From: an uncultured Bdellovibrionales bacterium
GTDB taxonomy: Bacteria; Bdellovibrionota; FAC87; UBA2466
Reading direction: 5' to 3'
Length of the DNA: 16,512 nt
NCBI GenBank assembly: GCA_937903155.1
Contig: CALCZU010000064.1
Span: 1-16,512 of the forward strand
The notes beneath the pieces are model-generated. The model searched no databases. It was not told the origin of the DNA and saw only the letters and a program-made list of their open reading frames with translations. The stretch's first letter is position 1; every line of letters begins with the position of its first letter. A program made the position numbers and the translations under genes. Shown here piece after piece: positions 1-7,083 of the stretch.

Positions 1-1
1 T

Positions 2-103
2 GAGGCTGGGGTTTCACACCCCCTCCCATGCCCGCCGTATCAAGCAATCACTCCGCTCAAGCGATTTACTACTTCTTCCGATAAGTTGCTTGAAGAACTA
101 TGA
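2..103 (+). CDS. 3' end of an upstream gene, partial
   Basis: This frame is open from the left edge and stops with a TGA at 101-103. The stop overlaps the ATG of the next gene as ATGA, an arrangement seen repeatedly in this window (10587 and, as GTGA, 12427). The visible 33 residues end in ...SSDKLLEEL and carry no recognisable domain. The other open frame here (3-434) is the out-of-frame shadow of the next gene. The coupling geometry is the main evidence; the product is unknown because the start and most of the gene lie outside the window. Confidence 0.5.
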   Translation, partial: EAGVSHPLPCPPYQAITPLKRFTTSSDKLLEEL

Positions 104-762
104 TTCAGCCTTTAATTCAACAAATCGAAGAGTCGGCCACCTGGTACCGCTCGTTTCTGCTCGAGTACCAGAAGCAACACCCTTCTCTCGAAAAAGAAGT
201 GACCGTGCAATTATTGTCCGTGCACTTTCATTTGTTACAAAATATTCAGCGGCATTACTTAGTCTGTGCCAGTCACCCGCACCTCTCGCACCGACGCTCG
301 CTTCGCAAAACTATCGTCGATTTCGCGAATGTCGAAGAGCAGTACGCGGATTTGATTTTACAAGATTTAAAAGACCTCAATGCCACGCTTCTTCCTCCCC
401 CTTTCGAAGTGGAATTGTGGTGGTCTTATTTTGATACGCATAATTTTAATCAGCCGTTTTTGCGAATTGGGGCGGCACTTATCTGCGAAAAGATTTCCGA
501 GAAGTCGAAAGATGTGTTTACGCGTTTAACGCATGCGCCCTATCTGAATCATCGCAATACGCGATTCTTCTCGGCGTATCACCGCAATGACGCTCTCAAA
601 CATGGTAGCGAACTTTTGACATCCCTCCAAGGAGCTCGCCTTGAAGCCCATCATATCGCAGAGCTTAACGATGGCGCTGTAAAAGGCTTCTTTCTCCTCG
701 AACGCCTTATCAACTGGGCGTTCTACGTTCACAAGCGTCACCCCCTCAAAATCGCCGCTTAG
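100..762 (+). CDS. Helical protein, possible heme-oxygenase-like (HDO-type) di-metal enzyme
   Basis: A 220-residue soluble protein, almost entirely helical by composition, with no signal peptide or membrane segment. I do not recognise a specific gene. The pattern resembles the heme-oxygenase-like fold of iron-containing redox enzymes (the CADD/UndA-type group). An acidic helix lies near E79-E80, a lone glutamate E130 sits in a hydrophobic helix (ICEKIS), and late in the protein comes a metal-ligand-like cluster H161-x2-D164-x3-H168 preceded by FFSAY. Known family members usually have H-x3-D-x2-H there, so the aspartate is one position off and the metal site is not secure. The ATG at 100 overlaps the stop of the upstream gene, suggesting translational coupling. 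The gene itself is convincing; the fold assignment is tentative. Confidence 0.6.
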   Translation: MIQPLIQQIEESATWYRSFLLEYQKQHPSLEKEVTVQLLSVHFHLLQNIQRHYLVCASHPHLSHRRSLRKTIVDFANVEEQYADLILQDLKDLNATLLPPPFEVELWWSYFDTHNFNQPFLRIGAALICEKISEKSKDVFTRLTHAPYLNHRNTRFFSAYHRNDALKHGSELLTSLQGARLEAHHIAELNDGAVKGFFLLERLINWAFYVHKRHPLKIAA

Positions 763-824
763 TCCCTCATTTTAATATTGCGAGTCAATCTTAAAAATTC
801 CGATAGGATAATTAAGAATTTCTC

Positions 825-1802
825 ATGAATTCCTCACTCCCAAATCGTACCGTTTTACTGGCTCTCATTACGATCCAACTCTTGTTTGGGCTGAACTATA
901 TTTTCTCCAAAATTATCATGGAACACATTCCCCCACTGATTTGGGGGAGCATTCGTTGCGCCAGCACCGCTTTCATTCTCGCATCGATTGCGATTACGCT
1001 TCGAAAATTTGATCCCAAAAAAGCCGGTCAAAATTGGAGACCGCTTCTTTTATTTTCTCTTTTAGGTATCGTCCTAAATCAAGGTTGTTTTCTTCTCGGA
1101 CTTCACCGAACGACTCCTACGAATAGTGCGCTCCTAAATACTTTGATTCCTATTTTCACAGTTCTTGTTGTCAGTCTCCGAGGGGTTGAAAAATTTACGC
1201 CGCTTAAGATCCTCGGATTCGCGACGGCTTTCTCCGGAGTTCTCATTCTCCAACATGTGGAAAATTTAAATTTTGGAAGCGAAACCTTTGTCGGCGATCT
1301 TCTGACTATCTCCAACGCACTTTTTTACAGTCTTTTCCTAGGTTTCTCGCAAGACTTTTTTAGTAAGAATGATTTTACTTGGTCCACGACCTGGCTTTTT
1401 ATTTTTGGTACGCCCGGATTTTTTACGTTTGCCGGATACGATTTGGCGACATTCCAATGGACTTCACTTCCGCTCCTCGTTGTCCTCGCAGCGATTGCCA
1501 ATGTGTTACTCGGCACCGTGTCGCCGTATCTCTTGATTAGTTTTACACTTTCAAAAACAAGTTCGTCACTCGTCGCACTCTTTGTTTATGTGCAGCCCCT
1601 GGTGGCAAGTATACTGGCGTATTTTTTCTTCGGCCACGTTGTGACCGGACGAACCCTCCTAAGCGGCGTTCTCATCTTTTCGGGAGTGTTTTTGGTCCTT
1701 CTTCGAAAAAACAGAAGACAAAATCAACCCATTCTTGAAGAAACCGAACAGGTTTTCGACAATGTGATCCCCATCCGCTCTGCCGGTGGTAAAAAACGCT
1801 AG
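825..1802 (+). CDS. EamA/DMT-superfamily transporter (10 transmembrane helices)
   Basis: A 325-residue inner-membrane protein with about ten hydrophobic helices arranged as two EamA repeats, roughly residues 8-145 and 155-295. It opens with a helix of the family's usual type (LLFGLNYIFSKIIMEHIPP) and has the conserved basic stretch after helix 2. The family (drug/metabolite transporters such as RhaT, YdcZ and RarD relatives) exports or takes up small metabolites. The substrate cannot be read from sequence. The C-terminus (from about 295) is charged and cytoplasmic. The ATG start has no strong Shine-Dalgarno; a GATAAT at 807-812 could be a -10 element but no good -35 is seen. It ends two bases before the convergent TPR gene. 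Confidence 0.9.
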   Translation: MNSSLPNRTVLLALITIQLLFGLNYIFSKIIMEHIPPLIWGSIRCASTAFILASIAITLRKFDPKKAGQNWRPLLLFSLLGIVLNQGCFLLGLHRTTPTNSALLNTLIPIFTVLVVSLRGVEKFTPLKILGFATAFSGVLILQHVENLNFGSETFVGDLLTISNALFYSLFLGFSQDFFSKNDFTWSTTWLFIFGTPGFFTFAGYDLATFQWTSLPLLVVLAAIANVLLGTVSPYLLISFTLSKTSSSLVALFVYVQPLVASILAYFFFGHVVTGRTLLSGVLIFSGVFLVLLRKNRRQNQPILEETEQVFDNVIPIRSAGGKKR

Positions 1803-1804
1803 TC

Positions 1805-2920
1805 TTACTCAAAGATTTCTTTCGGGAAACTCACCGTAAAATCATTTCTAAAAGGCGACGGGTCTTTCCGATTCATTTTTTCCATCGTCTCTTTGATTCT
1901 TAGGTCTTCTGGATCTTTTTGGTGCGCCTGCTCTAACATCTTTTTTGCACCTGTAGAATCTTTAGGATAAAGCATCCACGCCTGATAGTAATAAGGCAAA
2001 CCCCACTCAGGGTACTGCGCGGCCATTCTTTCGGCGTATCGCCTAACTTCTTCGGGATCCGGATTTCTCGAAATGGAAATCAAAAGTTGCCACTCTAAAA
2101 CCTGCTTAGAGTTTGCACCTCCCAATTCCGCTAATTTTTGAAGCCCCTGCTCGACTTCAGTCCATTTCGGATCGTTCGGATTTCCGCGCGCCTCAGTCTG
2201 AGCGAGCATTAAACGCGACAAAACCTGAGACTGAATCGCCGGCACGAGCGACGGTTCGAGTTCAAGTAAACGGGATGCCACTGCAAGGTTGGTGCGATAA
2301 TCTTTATCACTCATCGTCGCCATCATCTTATCGAGCAAAATTTTAGGATCCTCCAAATCTTCAATGCTCATTTCGCGAGTTAAAAACTGAGTCAACTCCG
2401 CTCTAAAGTGAAAGACCGCAGTCGCGCACGGAGGAACACTCGCAAACCAAATCTTTTCAGTCAGCTCTTCAGAAGACTTTGTTAAAACCGCGCAGGCCTC
2501 GAGATAATGCTTATTCAGCTCGACGAGCGATTTCGGGAGGTCCTTGCATTGATCGGGTCTAGGAATAGGAACAGATTTCGGCGGGTAAATTTTTAAGACT
2601 TTTAAATCAATCCCTCTCACCGCCGAAAAATAATCGGCACAGACTTGCGGAATATGATCTTCTTTTTTCGGTAGAATCGGAGTGCGCGAGCTTTGATAAA
2701 TTCGCTTTGTTTTTTCGGAAAGAAGCGAATCAGCTGAGCCTTGTAATTGAGAACCCGTTTTAGGGTCTAAAAAATTCGCTTTATAAAAACGAAATGCAAA
2801 AAAAACGACGATGCCCAAAATTGCTATCGAAAGACACGTCCATAGGATTTTACGTTCTTTTCTCAAGTAGCGTCGCAACTCAAACAGATTTGGATTCCCG
2901 GCTTGAGCGATAGGCCTCAA
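1805..2920 (-). CDS. Inner-membrane-anchored TPR-like protein
   Basis: Up to 371 residues. A basic N-terminus (RRYLRKERK) precedes one transmembrane helix at about 25-44, and the remaining ~320 residues would lie in the periplasm. The C-terminal half is helical with TPR-like repeats, clearest at about 295-355 (AAQYPEWGLPYYYQAW...). The middle has a cysteine-containing segment of unknown fold. TPR domains usually scaffold protein complexes; the partner is unknown. The start is uncertain: all in-frame candidates are TTG (2920, 2878, 2866) with no clear Shine-Dalgarno. The 2878 TTG lies one base after the dedA stop and would remove a 41-base overlap. It is cotranscribed with dedA by position. 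Confidence 0.8.
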   Translation of the reverse strand: MRPIAQAGNPNLFELRRYLRKERKILWTCLSIAILGIVVFFAFRFYKANFLDPKTGSQLQGSADSLLSEKTKRIYQSSRTPILPKKEDHIPQVCADYFSAVRGIDLKVLKIYPPKSVPIPRPDQCKDLPKSLVELNKHYLEACAVLTKSSEELTEKIWFASVPPCATAVFHFRAELTQFLTREMSIEDLEDPKILLDKMMATMSDKDYRTNLAVASRLLELEPSLVPAIQSQVLSRLMLAQTEARGNPNDPKWTEVEQGLQKLAELGGANSKQVLEWQLLISISRNPDPEEVRRYAERMAAQYPEWGLPYYYQAWMLYPKDSTGAKKMLEQAHQKDPEDLRIKETMEKMNRKDPSPFRNDFTVSFPKEIFE

Positions 2921-3545
2921 ACAATGCAGGCAACACGGAGATCACAATAATCGCCATAATCGCGAGCGTAAAATTTTTCCTGACCACCGGAATGTTTCCA
3001 AAAAAATATCCGGCGAAGACAAAAACAAAAATCCAAATCAGGCCACCGACGACATTAAACATCGCAAACCGGCCATAAGGCATCTTCCCCACCCCTGCTA
3101 AAAATGGTGCAAAGGTTCGAACAATGGGAATAAACCGCGCGAAAATAATCGTCTTACCGCCGTACTTGTCGTAGAAGGCTTGAGTTTTATCAAGATACTC
3201 TTTGCGAAAGATTTTGCTGTTCTCGGTTAAGACTTTCGGACCCAGTTTTCGACCGATGGAATAGTTTAAGGCATCCCCCAGGATGGCGGCGATACATAAA
3301 AGTGCAATTAAGACAGTAACATCCAAAGATCCTAAAGCAGCGAAAGTTCCTGCGGCGAATAAAAGCGAATCTCCTGGTAGAATAGGAGCAATCACTAGCC
3401 CCGTTTCACAAAAAATAATCAGAAATAAAATGACGTAAGTTCCGGTCCCATAATCTGCAATCACCTGGTTCAAATGTTTGTCCAGGTGCATAAAGAGATC
3501 GACCAGCTTCACCACAAATCCAAAAAAGGTATTCACAATTTCCAT
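2880..3545 (-). CDS. DedA-family membrane protein
   Basis: 221 residues from the ATG at 3545, with several membrane helices. It carries the DedA (SNARE-associated/VTT) signatures: E47 in FCETGL, PGDSLL at 57-62, and FARFIPIVRTFAPFLAG at 135-151. These contain the acidic pair and the two arginines (E47, D59, R137, R143) matching residues essential in E. coli YqjA/YghB. Family members act in membrane homeostasis; some recycle polyprenyl-phosphate or phosphatidylethanolamine carriers, others support proton-dependent resistance. Which applies here is unknown. A TTG at 3563 could add six residues, but it lies in the loop of an inverted repeat whose 3' arm abuts the ATG. The following TPR gene overlaps or abuts the stop. 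Confidence 0.93.
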   Translation of the reverse strand: MEIVNTFFGFVVKLVDLFMHLDKHLNQVIADYGTGTYVILFLIIFCETGLVIAPILPGDSLLFAAGTFAALGSLDVTVLIALLCIAAILGDALNYSIGRKLGPKVLTENSKIFRKEYLDKTQAFYDKYGGKTIIFARFIPIVRTFAPFLAGVGKMPYGRFAMFNVVGGLIWIFVFVFAGYFFGNIPVVRKNFTLAIMAIIVISVLPALFEAYRSSRESKSV

Positions 3546-3578
3546 CTTCGGAATACGATACAACTAAATATTCCGAAG
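3546..3578 (-). repeat. 10-bp perfect inverted repeat abutting the dedA start
   Basis: CTTCGGAATA at 3546-3555 and TATTCCGAAG at 3569-3578 are perfect reverse complements separated by 13 bases. On the dedA strand the 3' arm ends on the base immediately before the ATG. It could be a dimeric repressor operator, or an RNA hairpin sequestering the ribosome-binding region. There is no T-tract, so it is not a terminator. Confidence 0.6.
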
Positions 3579-3669
3579 GGGTAGCAAAAAGACATCTAAA
3601 TCCAACACCTTATAGACGTAAAAAACAATTAAAGGGATTTCTTCACAGAACCGACAAGAACCTTGAGAG

Positions 3670-3675
3670 TATAAT
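3670..3675 (+). promoter_or_regulatory. Perfect TATAAT box directly in front of the small lipoprotein ATG
   Basis: TATAAT at 3670-3675 ends one base before the ATG at 3676. No convincing -35 lies 16-18 bases upstream; the nearest match, TTCACA at 3642-3647, leaves a 22-base spacer. If it is used, transcription would begin inside the small gene, so either translation begins at a later ATG (3703 or 3718) or the box is coincidental. Confidence 0.3.
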
Positions 3676-3807
3676 ATGCGAAAAAGCTTAGCTAGCCTCA
3701 GTATGTTCATCGTTTTAATGGCAACCTGCATGCTATCGCGTTGTGGTAGAATGACAGAAATTCCAAAAAGCCAAATCTCAAAGAACCCTTTGAATGCGAA
3801 ACCTTAA
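3676..3807 (+). CDS. Small putative lipoprotein (43 residues)
   Basis: A short gene with a basic N-terminus (MRKS), a hydrophobic core (ASLSMFIVLMATCML) and cysteines at positions 18 and 23, followed by a short polar tail ending NAKP. This is the layout of a very small lipoprotein, but neither lipobox is canonical: the residue before Cys18 is Thr and before Cys23 is Arg. Its stop overlaps the start of the LspA-like gene by 14 bases, so the two are probably translated together. The LspA-like enzyme could process it. A GAGAG upstream of the ATG is a weak ribosome-binding site. An alternative is that it is only a leader peptide for the next gene. Confidence 0.5.
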   Translation: MRKSLASLSMFIVLMATCMLSRCGRMTEIPKSQISKNPLNAKP

Positions 3808-4345
3808 AAAGTTTTCCAAGTACATTTTCCTGGCATTTATCTGCCTCTTCATCGACCAAGCCATCAAATACTACTGTTCAAAAAACATCGCCTTGATGGA
3901 CGTCGTCCCTCTTTCCGAAAACATTTCACTTACACACACCCGAAATTTTGGAATTATCGGAGAACACTATTCTCAGTACCCTAAAGGCGAACGCGAATCC
4001 TACACGCTTTATTGGCCTTTGACGCTTTTGCTGATGCTCACGGTCCTCGCTTTAAAGAGATTTTCAAAATGCTCATTTTTCGAACGTCTTGGTTACACTT
4101 TTATGTTAGCTGGCGGAGTTTCGAACTTACGAGACCACTGGATTTATCACCACGTCATCGACACTTTTAGTATCTCGTTTCTCGAATCAAAATACCAACC
4201 CCTCAATTTTGCCGATTTGCTTTTAGTGACAGGTGCCACTCTGCTTTTCATCAGCTACACATTCCTTTGGTTTCAATCCCAAGGAAAAATCCCTCAGACG
4301 ATGCTTATCGATCCCGACTACTGGACCGCTAACCGCGAAACGTGA
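3794..4345 (+). CDS. LspA-like (signal peptidase II family) membrane protease, divergent
   Basis: 183 residues with four hydrophobic helices. The lipoprotein signal peptidase signatures are present in order: D21-Q (FIDQAIKYY), NFG at 51-53 in place of NxGAAF, GGVSNLRDHW at 107-116 in place of GGAxGNxxDR, then VID123TF and LNFAD141. D123 and D141 match the catalytic aspartate pair, so activity is plausible. Departures from housekeeping LspA are notable: the AFS part of the second motif is IIG, and the arginine after D114 is histidine. A C-terminal tail of about 20 residues extends past the last helix. It is probably a paralogue with a restricted substrate, perhaps the small lipoprotein just upstream. 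Its 3' end overlaps the convergent hydrolase by 28 bases. Confidence 0.85.
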   Translation: MRNLKKFSKYIFLAFICLFIDQAIKYYCSKNIALMDVVPLSENISLTHTRNFGIIGEHYSQYPKGERESYTLYWPLTLLLMLTVLALKRFSKCSFFERLGYTFMLAGGVSNLRDHWIYHHVIDTFSISFLESKYQPLNFADLLLVTGATLLFISYTFLWFQSQGKIPQTMLIDPDYWTANRET

Positions 4346-5121
4346 TTTAAAAAATCTAGGATCAGAGAAAAAAGTTTTTCAGGCTCTTCTACAAGAAGCA
4401 TATGCCCTGCGTGCTCAAACTCGGTAAATTGAGAGTGAGGCATCTCTGCGTGTGCCCGGCGACTCGACTCTACTTTAACAATGAAATCTTCTGTGCCGTG
4501 AGCCAGTAAAACGGGAACGTACAAATGCGACAGCTCCGCTTTCCCCTGCGCCGCTTGCAAAGCCTTTCTCTGAGCGACCGCTCCCTGCTCGACTTCGCTT
4601 CGGTAATGCTCGCGAATGATTTTTTTTGCAAAGGCAGAAATAAAAAGCAGATGCTTGTCTCGATATTTTTCAGAGAAGAAAAGACGGATGCAAGCTTCGA
4701 GCTGCTCATCCGTTCCTTCCATATCCCGTAACACCTGAGTATTTACGTACTCAGGATAAATCGACGATGAAATCAGAACCATTGCTCGAATCCGGTTCGA
4801 AAATCGCATCGCGGATTGAATCGCGATCTGTCCTCCCAAAGAAAAACCGATGAGAATACTCTGGGAGATTTTTAAGTGGTCCCACAGCGCTTGGATATCT
4901 TCCGTCATTTCCTCAATACTAAAATCGGGGTTCCATTTCGTTTGCCCAGCGCCCCGGTTATCAAAAAGGAGAACTCGATAACCTTCAGCGACAAATCGCC
5001 GGGAATAATTTTTGAAGTCTGCGAGCGTGCGAGTGAGGCCACAGACAAACGTCAGCCAGGCGCCTGTTTCCCCTGCCACTTCATAATAAATTTCTGCGGT
5101 TTTTAGTTTTAGAAAAGGCAC
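4318..5121 (-). CDS. Alpha/beta-hydrolase fold enzyme
   Basis: 267 residues with a complete catalytic triad: nucleophile S94 in GFSLGG (92-97), acid D212 in HGTEDFIV, and base H240 in EHAGHML. The oxyanion region and the DNRGAGQT motif (54-61) are those of esterases, haloperoxidase-like and 3-oxoadipate enol-lactonase-like hydrolases. The substrate cannot be deduced. There is no signal peptide, so it is cytoplasmic. The start is GTG with no strong Shine-Dalgarno. It lies 14 bases after the UDP-sugar pyrophosphorylase gene and is probably in its operon, though no metabolic link is obvious. Its end overlaps the convergent LspA-like gene. Confidence 0.9.
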   Translation of the reverse strand: MPFLKLKTAEIYYEVAGETGAWLTFVCGLTRTLADFKNYSRRFVAEGYRVLLFDNRGAGQTKWNPDFSIEEMTEDIQALWDHLKISQSILIGFSLGGQIAIQSAMRFSNRIRAMVLISSSIYPEYVNTQVLRDMEGTDEQLEACIRLFFSEKYRDKHLLFISAFAKKIIREHYRSEVEQGAVAQRKALQAAQGKAELSHLYVPVLLAHGTEDFIVKVESSRRAHAEMPHSQFTEFEHAGHMLLVEEPEKLFSLILDFLNHVSRLAVQ

Positions 5122-5135
5122 AAGCCAAAGGATGG

Positions 5136-6977
5136 CTAAGCGGCTAGCTTTTGTCGAGGAATAAACGATTCGATATGGACCGAACGCGACTCTGAAACTC
5201 GAACAATGAGATTTTCGAGAACCAAGCGACCATTGCGCATGAGGTCCGAACGGTCCTTTAATAATTCATAGACTGAAATAATCTCAGACGTTCGGTTTTC
5301 GATATGGATACTTCCGCTCAAGACGACTTTATCAAATTGAAAAAGGCCTTTCACGTGCAATTCTTTGACTTCTTTTAAACTTGCGCCTGCGAACGCTTCG
5401 AGAAGCGTTTTAATCTCTTGATAATGCGTCGGCTTTTTCTCAGATCCTATCAAAAGAATCTCGGGTGCTGGACCTTCGCCCAGATTGACTAAGCGGAAAG
5501 TATTCTTATCCAAAGTAAAACGATCTGAATGCAATTGAAATAGATGGTCCGTCGCGACTTTAATCGGGCAATAAAATTTAAGGCGTTGATTTGCCGAGGT
5601 ATTCAAGAAATGAACCAAAGGCTGGTTTGTCATCTTGCGGTAAAACTTATCAAGATTTAACCAGACGCTGCCCATGGCACCTTCGAGCTGCGCATATTTG
5701 TGACTCTGCCCTGTGGAGTCTTTTTGAGTCTTGTAGTTTTCGATTAAATCGGGAGTGACAGAATTCCAAAAAAGCTCAGGGCTTTTTTCAGCAAGGGGTC
5801 TTAAGAGTTTTCGCAAGAGGTCGACATTTAACAAAACAAGGTTCGTATTAAAGAGAGCTTTGGTCCCTTTGCTCAGACCGAGTGCTTCAAAAAGCTTTTC
5901 TTGGCGGGATTGAGTGGCTTGAGCCTGCTCGACGATCGTGACATACGGCGCTTCGTTTTTGGGCACCGCAAGCGTGATTTGTCCGCCTTTTAAATCTCTC
6001 ACCGTTTTTTCAGTTGTGACCATGGCGATAGGAATTTGATTTTCCATCATCCAAGCGACCGAAAGCGGATCGGGAGACGAACTTAAGTCTTCCCCGTTTC
6101 CAATCGCAATCACGCTCCATCTGTCGACCGGAGCTTCGCAAATTTCTTTTAAGATCGAATAAGCAAAAAACGCGTGTCCTGCGGGGGCCGTGCGCTCTGC
6201 CGTGAGGAGATTCTGCTCATTTAAACAAGGCACTTGCTCTTGCTTGATTTCTTTCACTCGACGAACGCCCTCGGTGTTCATAAGAAGCTGACTGTAGCTT
6301 AACGAAGGATTTAAATAGCTTTTCTTGTACCAGATAGACTCAAGCGCATCTCTGGTTTCGCGACTGACAAGTTCTTGATAAGCAATTTTGTGAAAAGATT
6401 CTGCGCGAGCCAATAAGAAGAACTGAATAATCTGCGCTTCGGCGAGGCTGATATTCTTTTTGTCTGCGCCCTGAAGATTTAAAAAGAGATCCGTGCTTTT
6501 TGCCCGCGGTTGAACAAACTTAGGATTGACCCCAAGGTATTCCGCAAGAGAATCTCGGCGAAGGACATTCGTTCCTGTCCCTGCATGGAGTTTGCAAATC
6601 CGAACGCTCAGTTTTTTTGCGTACGCTAAATAGTCTTTTTCTTTTTCAAAAAGTTTGTCGTAATCAGTCACCGGAAGAAGATTCGAATACTTCGCAGGTA
6701 AAATCGAAGCGGGAAAAACTTCGGTGGAAGTTTCAGGGCATTTTCCACCCTCTGAAATCCAATATTTTACGCTTTGCCGGGAATAGTATTTACGAACGAG
6801 TGCGAGGAAATAAGCCGTATTTTCGGCATCCCAATTCAGATTCTTTTTAATTTCTTCCAATGCCGTTGGATCATTTCTCAAAGCTCTTTCAAAGAGAGTA
6901 TGAAGCTTCTTCGCCCCTTCGAGATCCGCTGGATTATTTTGTAATTTCAGTTGAGACAATTTTGAGTTCCCCGTCAC
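5136..6977 (-). CDS. UDPGP-family UTP-sugar-1-phosphate uridylyltransferase (eukaryotic type)
   Basis: 613 residues. Motifs of the UDP-glucose/UDP-N-acetylhexosamine pyrophosphorylase family appear in order: nucleotide loop CKLHAGTGT (128-136), a lysine-serine pair at 160-161 (RAKSTD), QEQVPCLN (246-253), PAGHAFF (265-271), AIGNGEDLSSSPDP (291-304), KGGQITL (330-336) and FNTNLVLLN (376-384). The C-terminal 535-595 reads as a left-handed beta-helix like that of eukaryotic UGP. The reaction is UTP plus sugar-1-phosphate to UDP-sugar and pyrophosphate, feeding polysaccharide or lipopolysaccharide synthesis. UDP-glucose is the best guess from the FNTN and beta-helix features. The glycine loop has Ala for the usual second Gly, and the protein is ~100 residues longer than typical UGP. 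The GTG start lacks its own Shine-Dalgarno (see the overlapping short frame). Confidence 0.87.
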   Translation of the reverse strand: MTGNSKLSQLKLQNNPADLEGAKKLHTLFERALRNDPTALEEIKKNLNWDAENTAYFLALVRKYYSRQSVKYWISEGGKCPETSTEVFPASILPAKYSNLLPVTDYDKLFEKEKDYLAYAKKLSVRICKLHAGTGTNVLRRDSLAEYLGVNPKFVQPRAKSTDLFLNLQGADKKNISLAEAQIIQFFLLARAESFHKIAYQELVSRETRDALESIWYKKSYLNPSLSYSQLLMNTEGVRRVKEIKQEQVPCLNEQNLLTAERTAPAGHAFFAYSILKEICEAPVDRWSVIAIGNGEDLSSSPDPLSVAWMMENQIPIAMVTTEKTVRDLKGGQITLAVPKNEAPYVTIVEQAQATQSRQEKLFEALGLSKGTKALFNTNLVLLNVDLLRKLLRPLAEKSPELFWNSVTPDLIENYKTQKDSTGQSHKYAQLEGAMGSVWLNLDKFYRKMTNQPLVHFLNTSANQRLKFYCPIKVATDHLFQLHSDRFTLDKNTFRLVNLGEGPAPEILLIGSEKKPTHYQEIKTLLEAFAGASLKEVKELHVKGLFQFDKVVLSGSIHIENRTSEIISVYELLKDRSDLMRNGRLVLENLIVRVSESRSVHIESFIPRQKLAA

Positions 6978-6993
6978 AATCTAATCGGTTCAT
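6934..6993 (-). other. GGAGG-led 19-codon frame overlapping the pyrophosphorylase start
   Basis: On the minus strand, GGAGG (7001-6997) lies three bases before an ATG at 6993. That ATG opens a 19-codon frame ending in TAA at 6936-6934, out of frame with the pyrophosphorylase GTG at 6977. It is the only good ribosome-binding site here. It could be a short coupling or regulatory leader peptide, or a sign that a one-base indel hides the true ATG start. Confidence 0.4.
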
Positions 6994-7046
6994 TTGCCTC
7001 CATAGTTTAGTAACACAGCGCATAAATCACGGTTTTTTTTCGTTTT

Positions 7047-7077
7047 TTTACACAAACCGGCCTTCCCACTGTATAAA
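7047..7077 (+). promoter_or_regulatory. Candidate metH promoter
   Basis: TTTACA (7047-7052, five of six matches to the sigma-70 -35) and TATAAA (7072-7077, five of six to the -10) are separated by 19 bases, slightly long. Transcription would start at about 7084, the A of the metH ATG, predicting a leaderless transcript. The 106-base divergent spacer is too short for a cobalamin riboswitch, and no SAM riboswitch is recognised. Confidence 0.35.
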
Positions 7078-7083
7078 AGAGGG

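Noticed and set aside
8..22. GGGGT/ACCCC five-base hairpin near the left edge
   Set aside because: The stem is short, has no T-tract, and lies inside the apparent 3' end of an upstream coding frame.
40..93. TCAAGCAA (40-47) and TTGCTTGA (86-93) inverted repeat with another TCAAGC at 57-62
   Set aside because: The 8-base arms have a 38-base spacer and lie within probable coding sequence; too weak to call an operator.
3..434. Open frame giving an Arg/Ser-rich protein across the first gene
   Set aside because: It is the out-of-frame shadow of the helical protein at 100-762, with composition unlike a real protein.
6978..7083. Cobalamin or SAM riboswitch before metH
   Set aside because: Only 106 bases separate the divergent genes and no conserved riboswitch core is recognisable; the T-runs at 7033-7049 have no stem in front.
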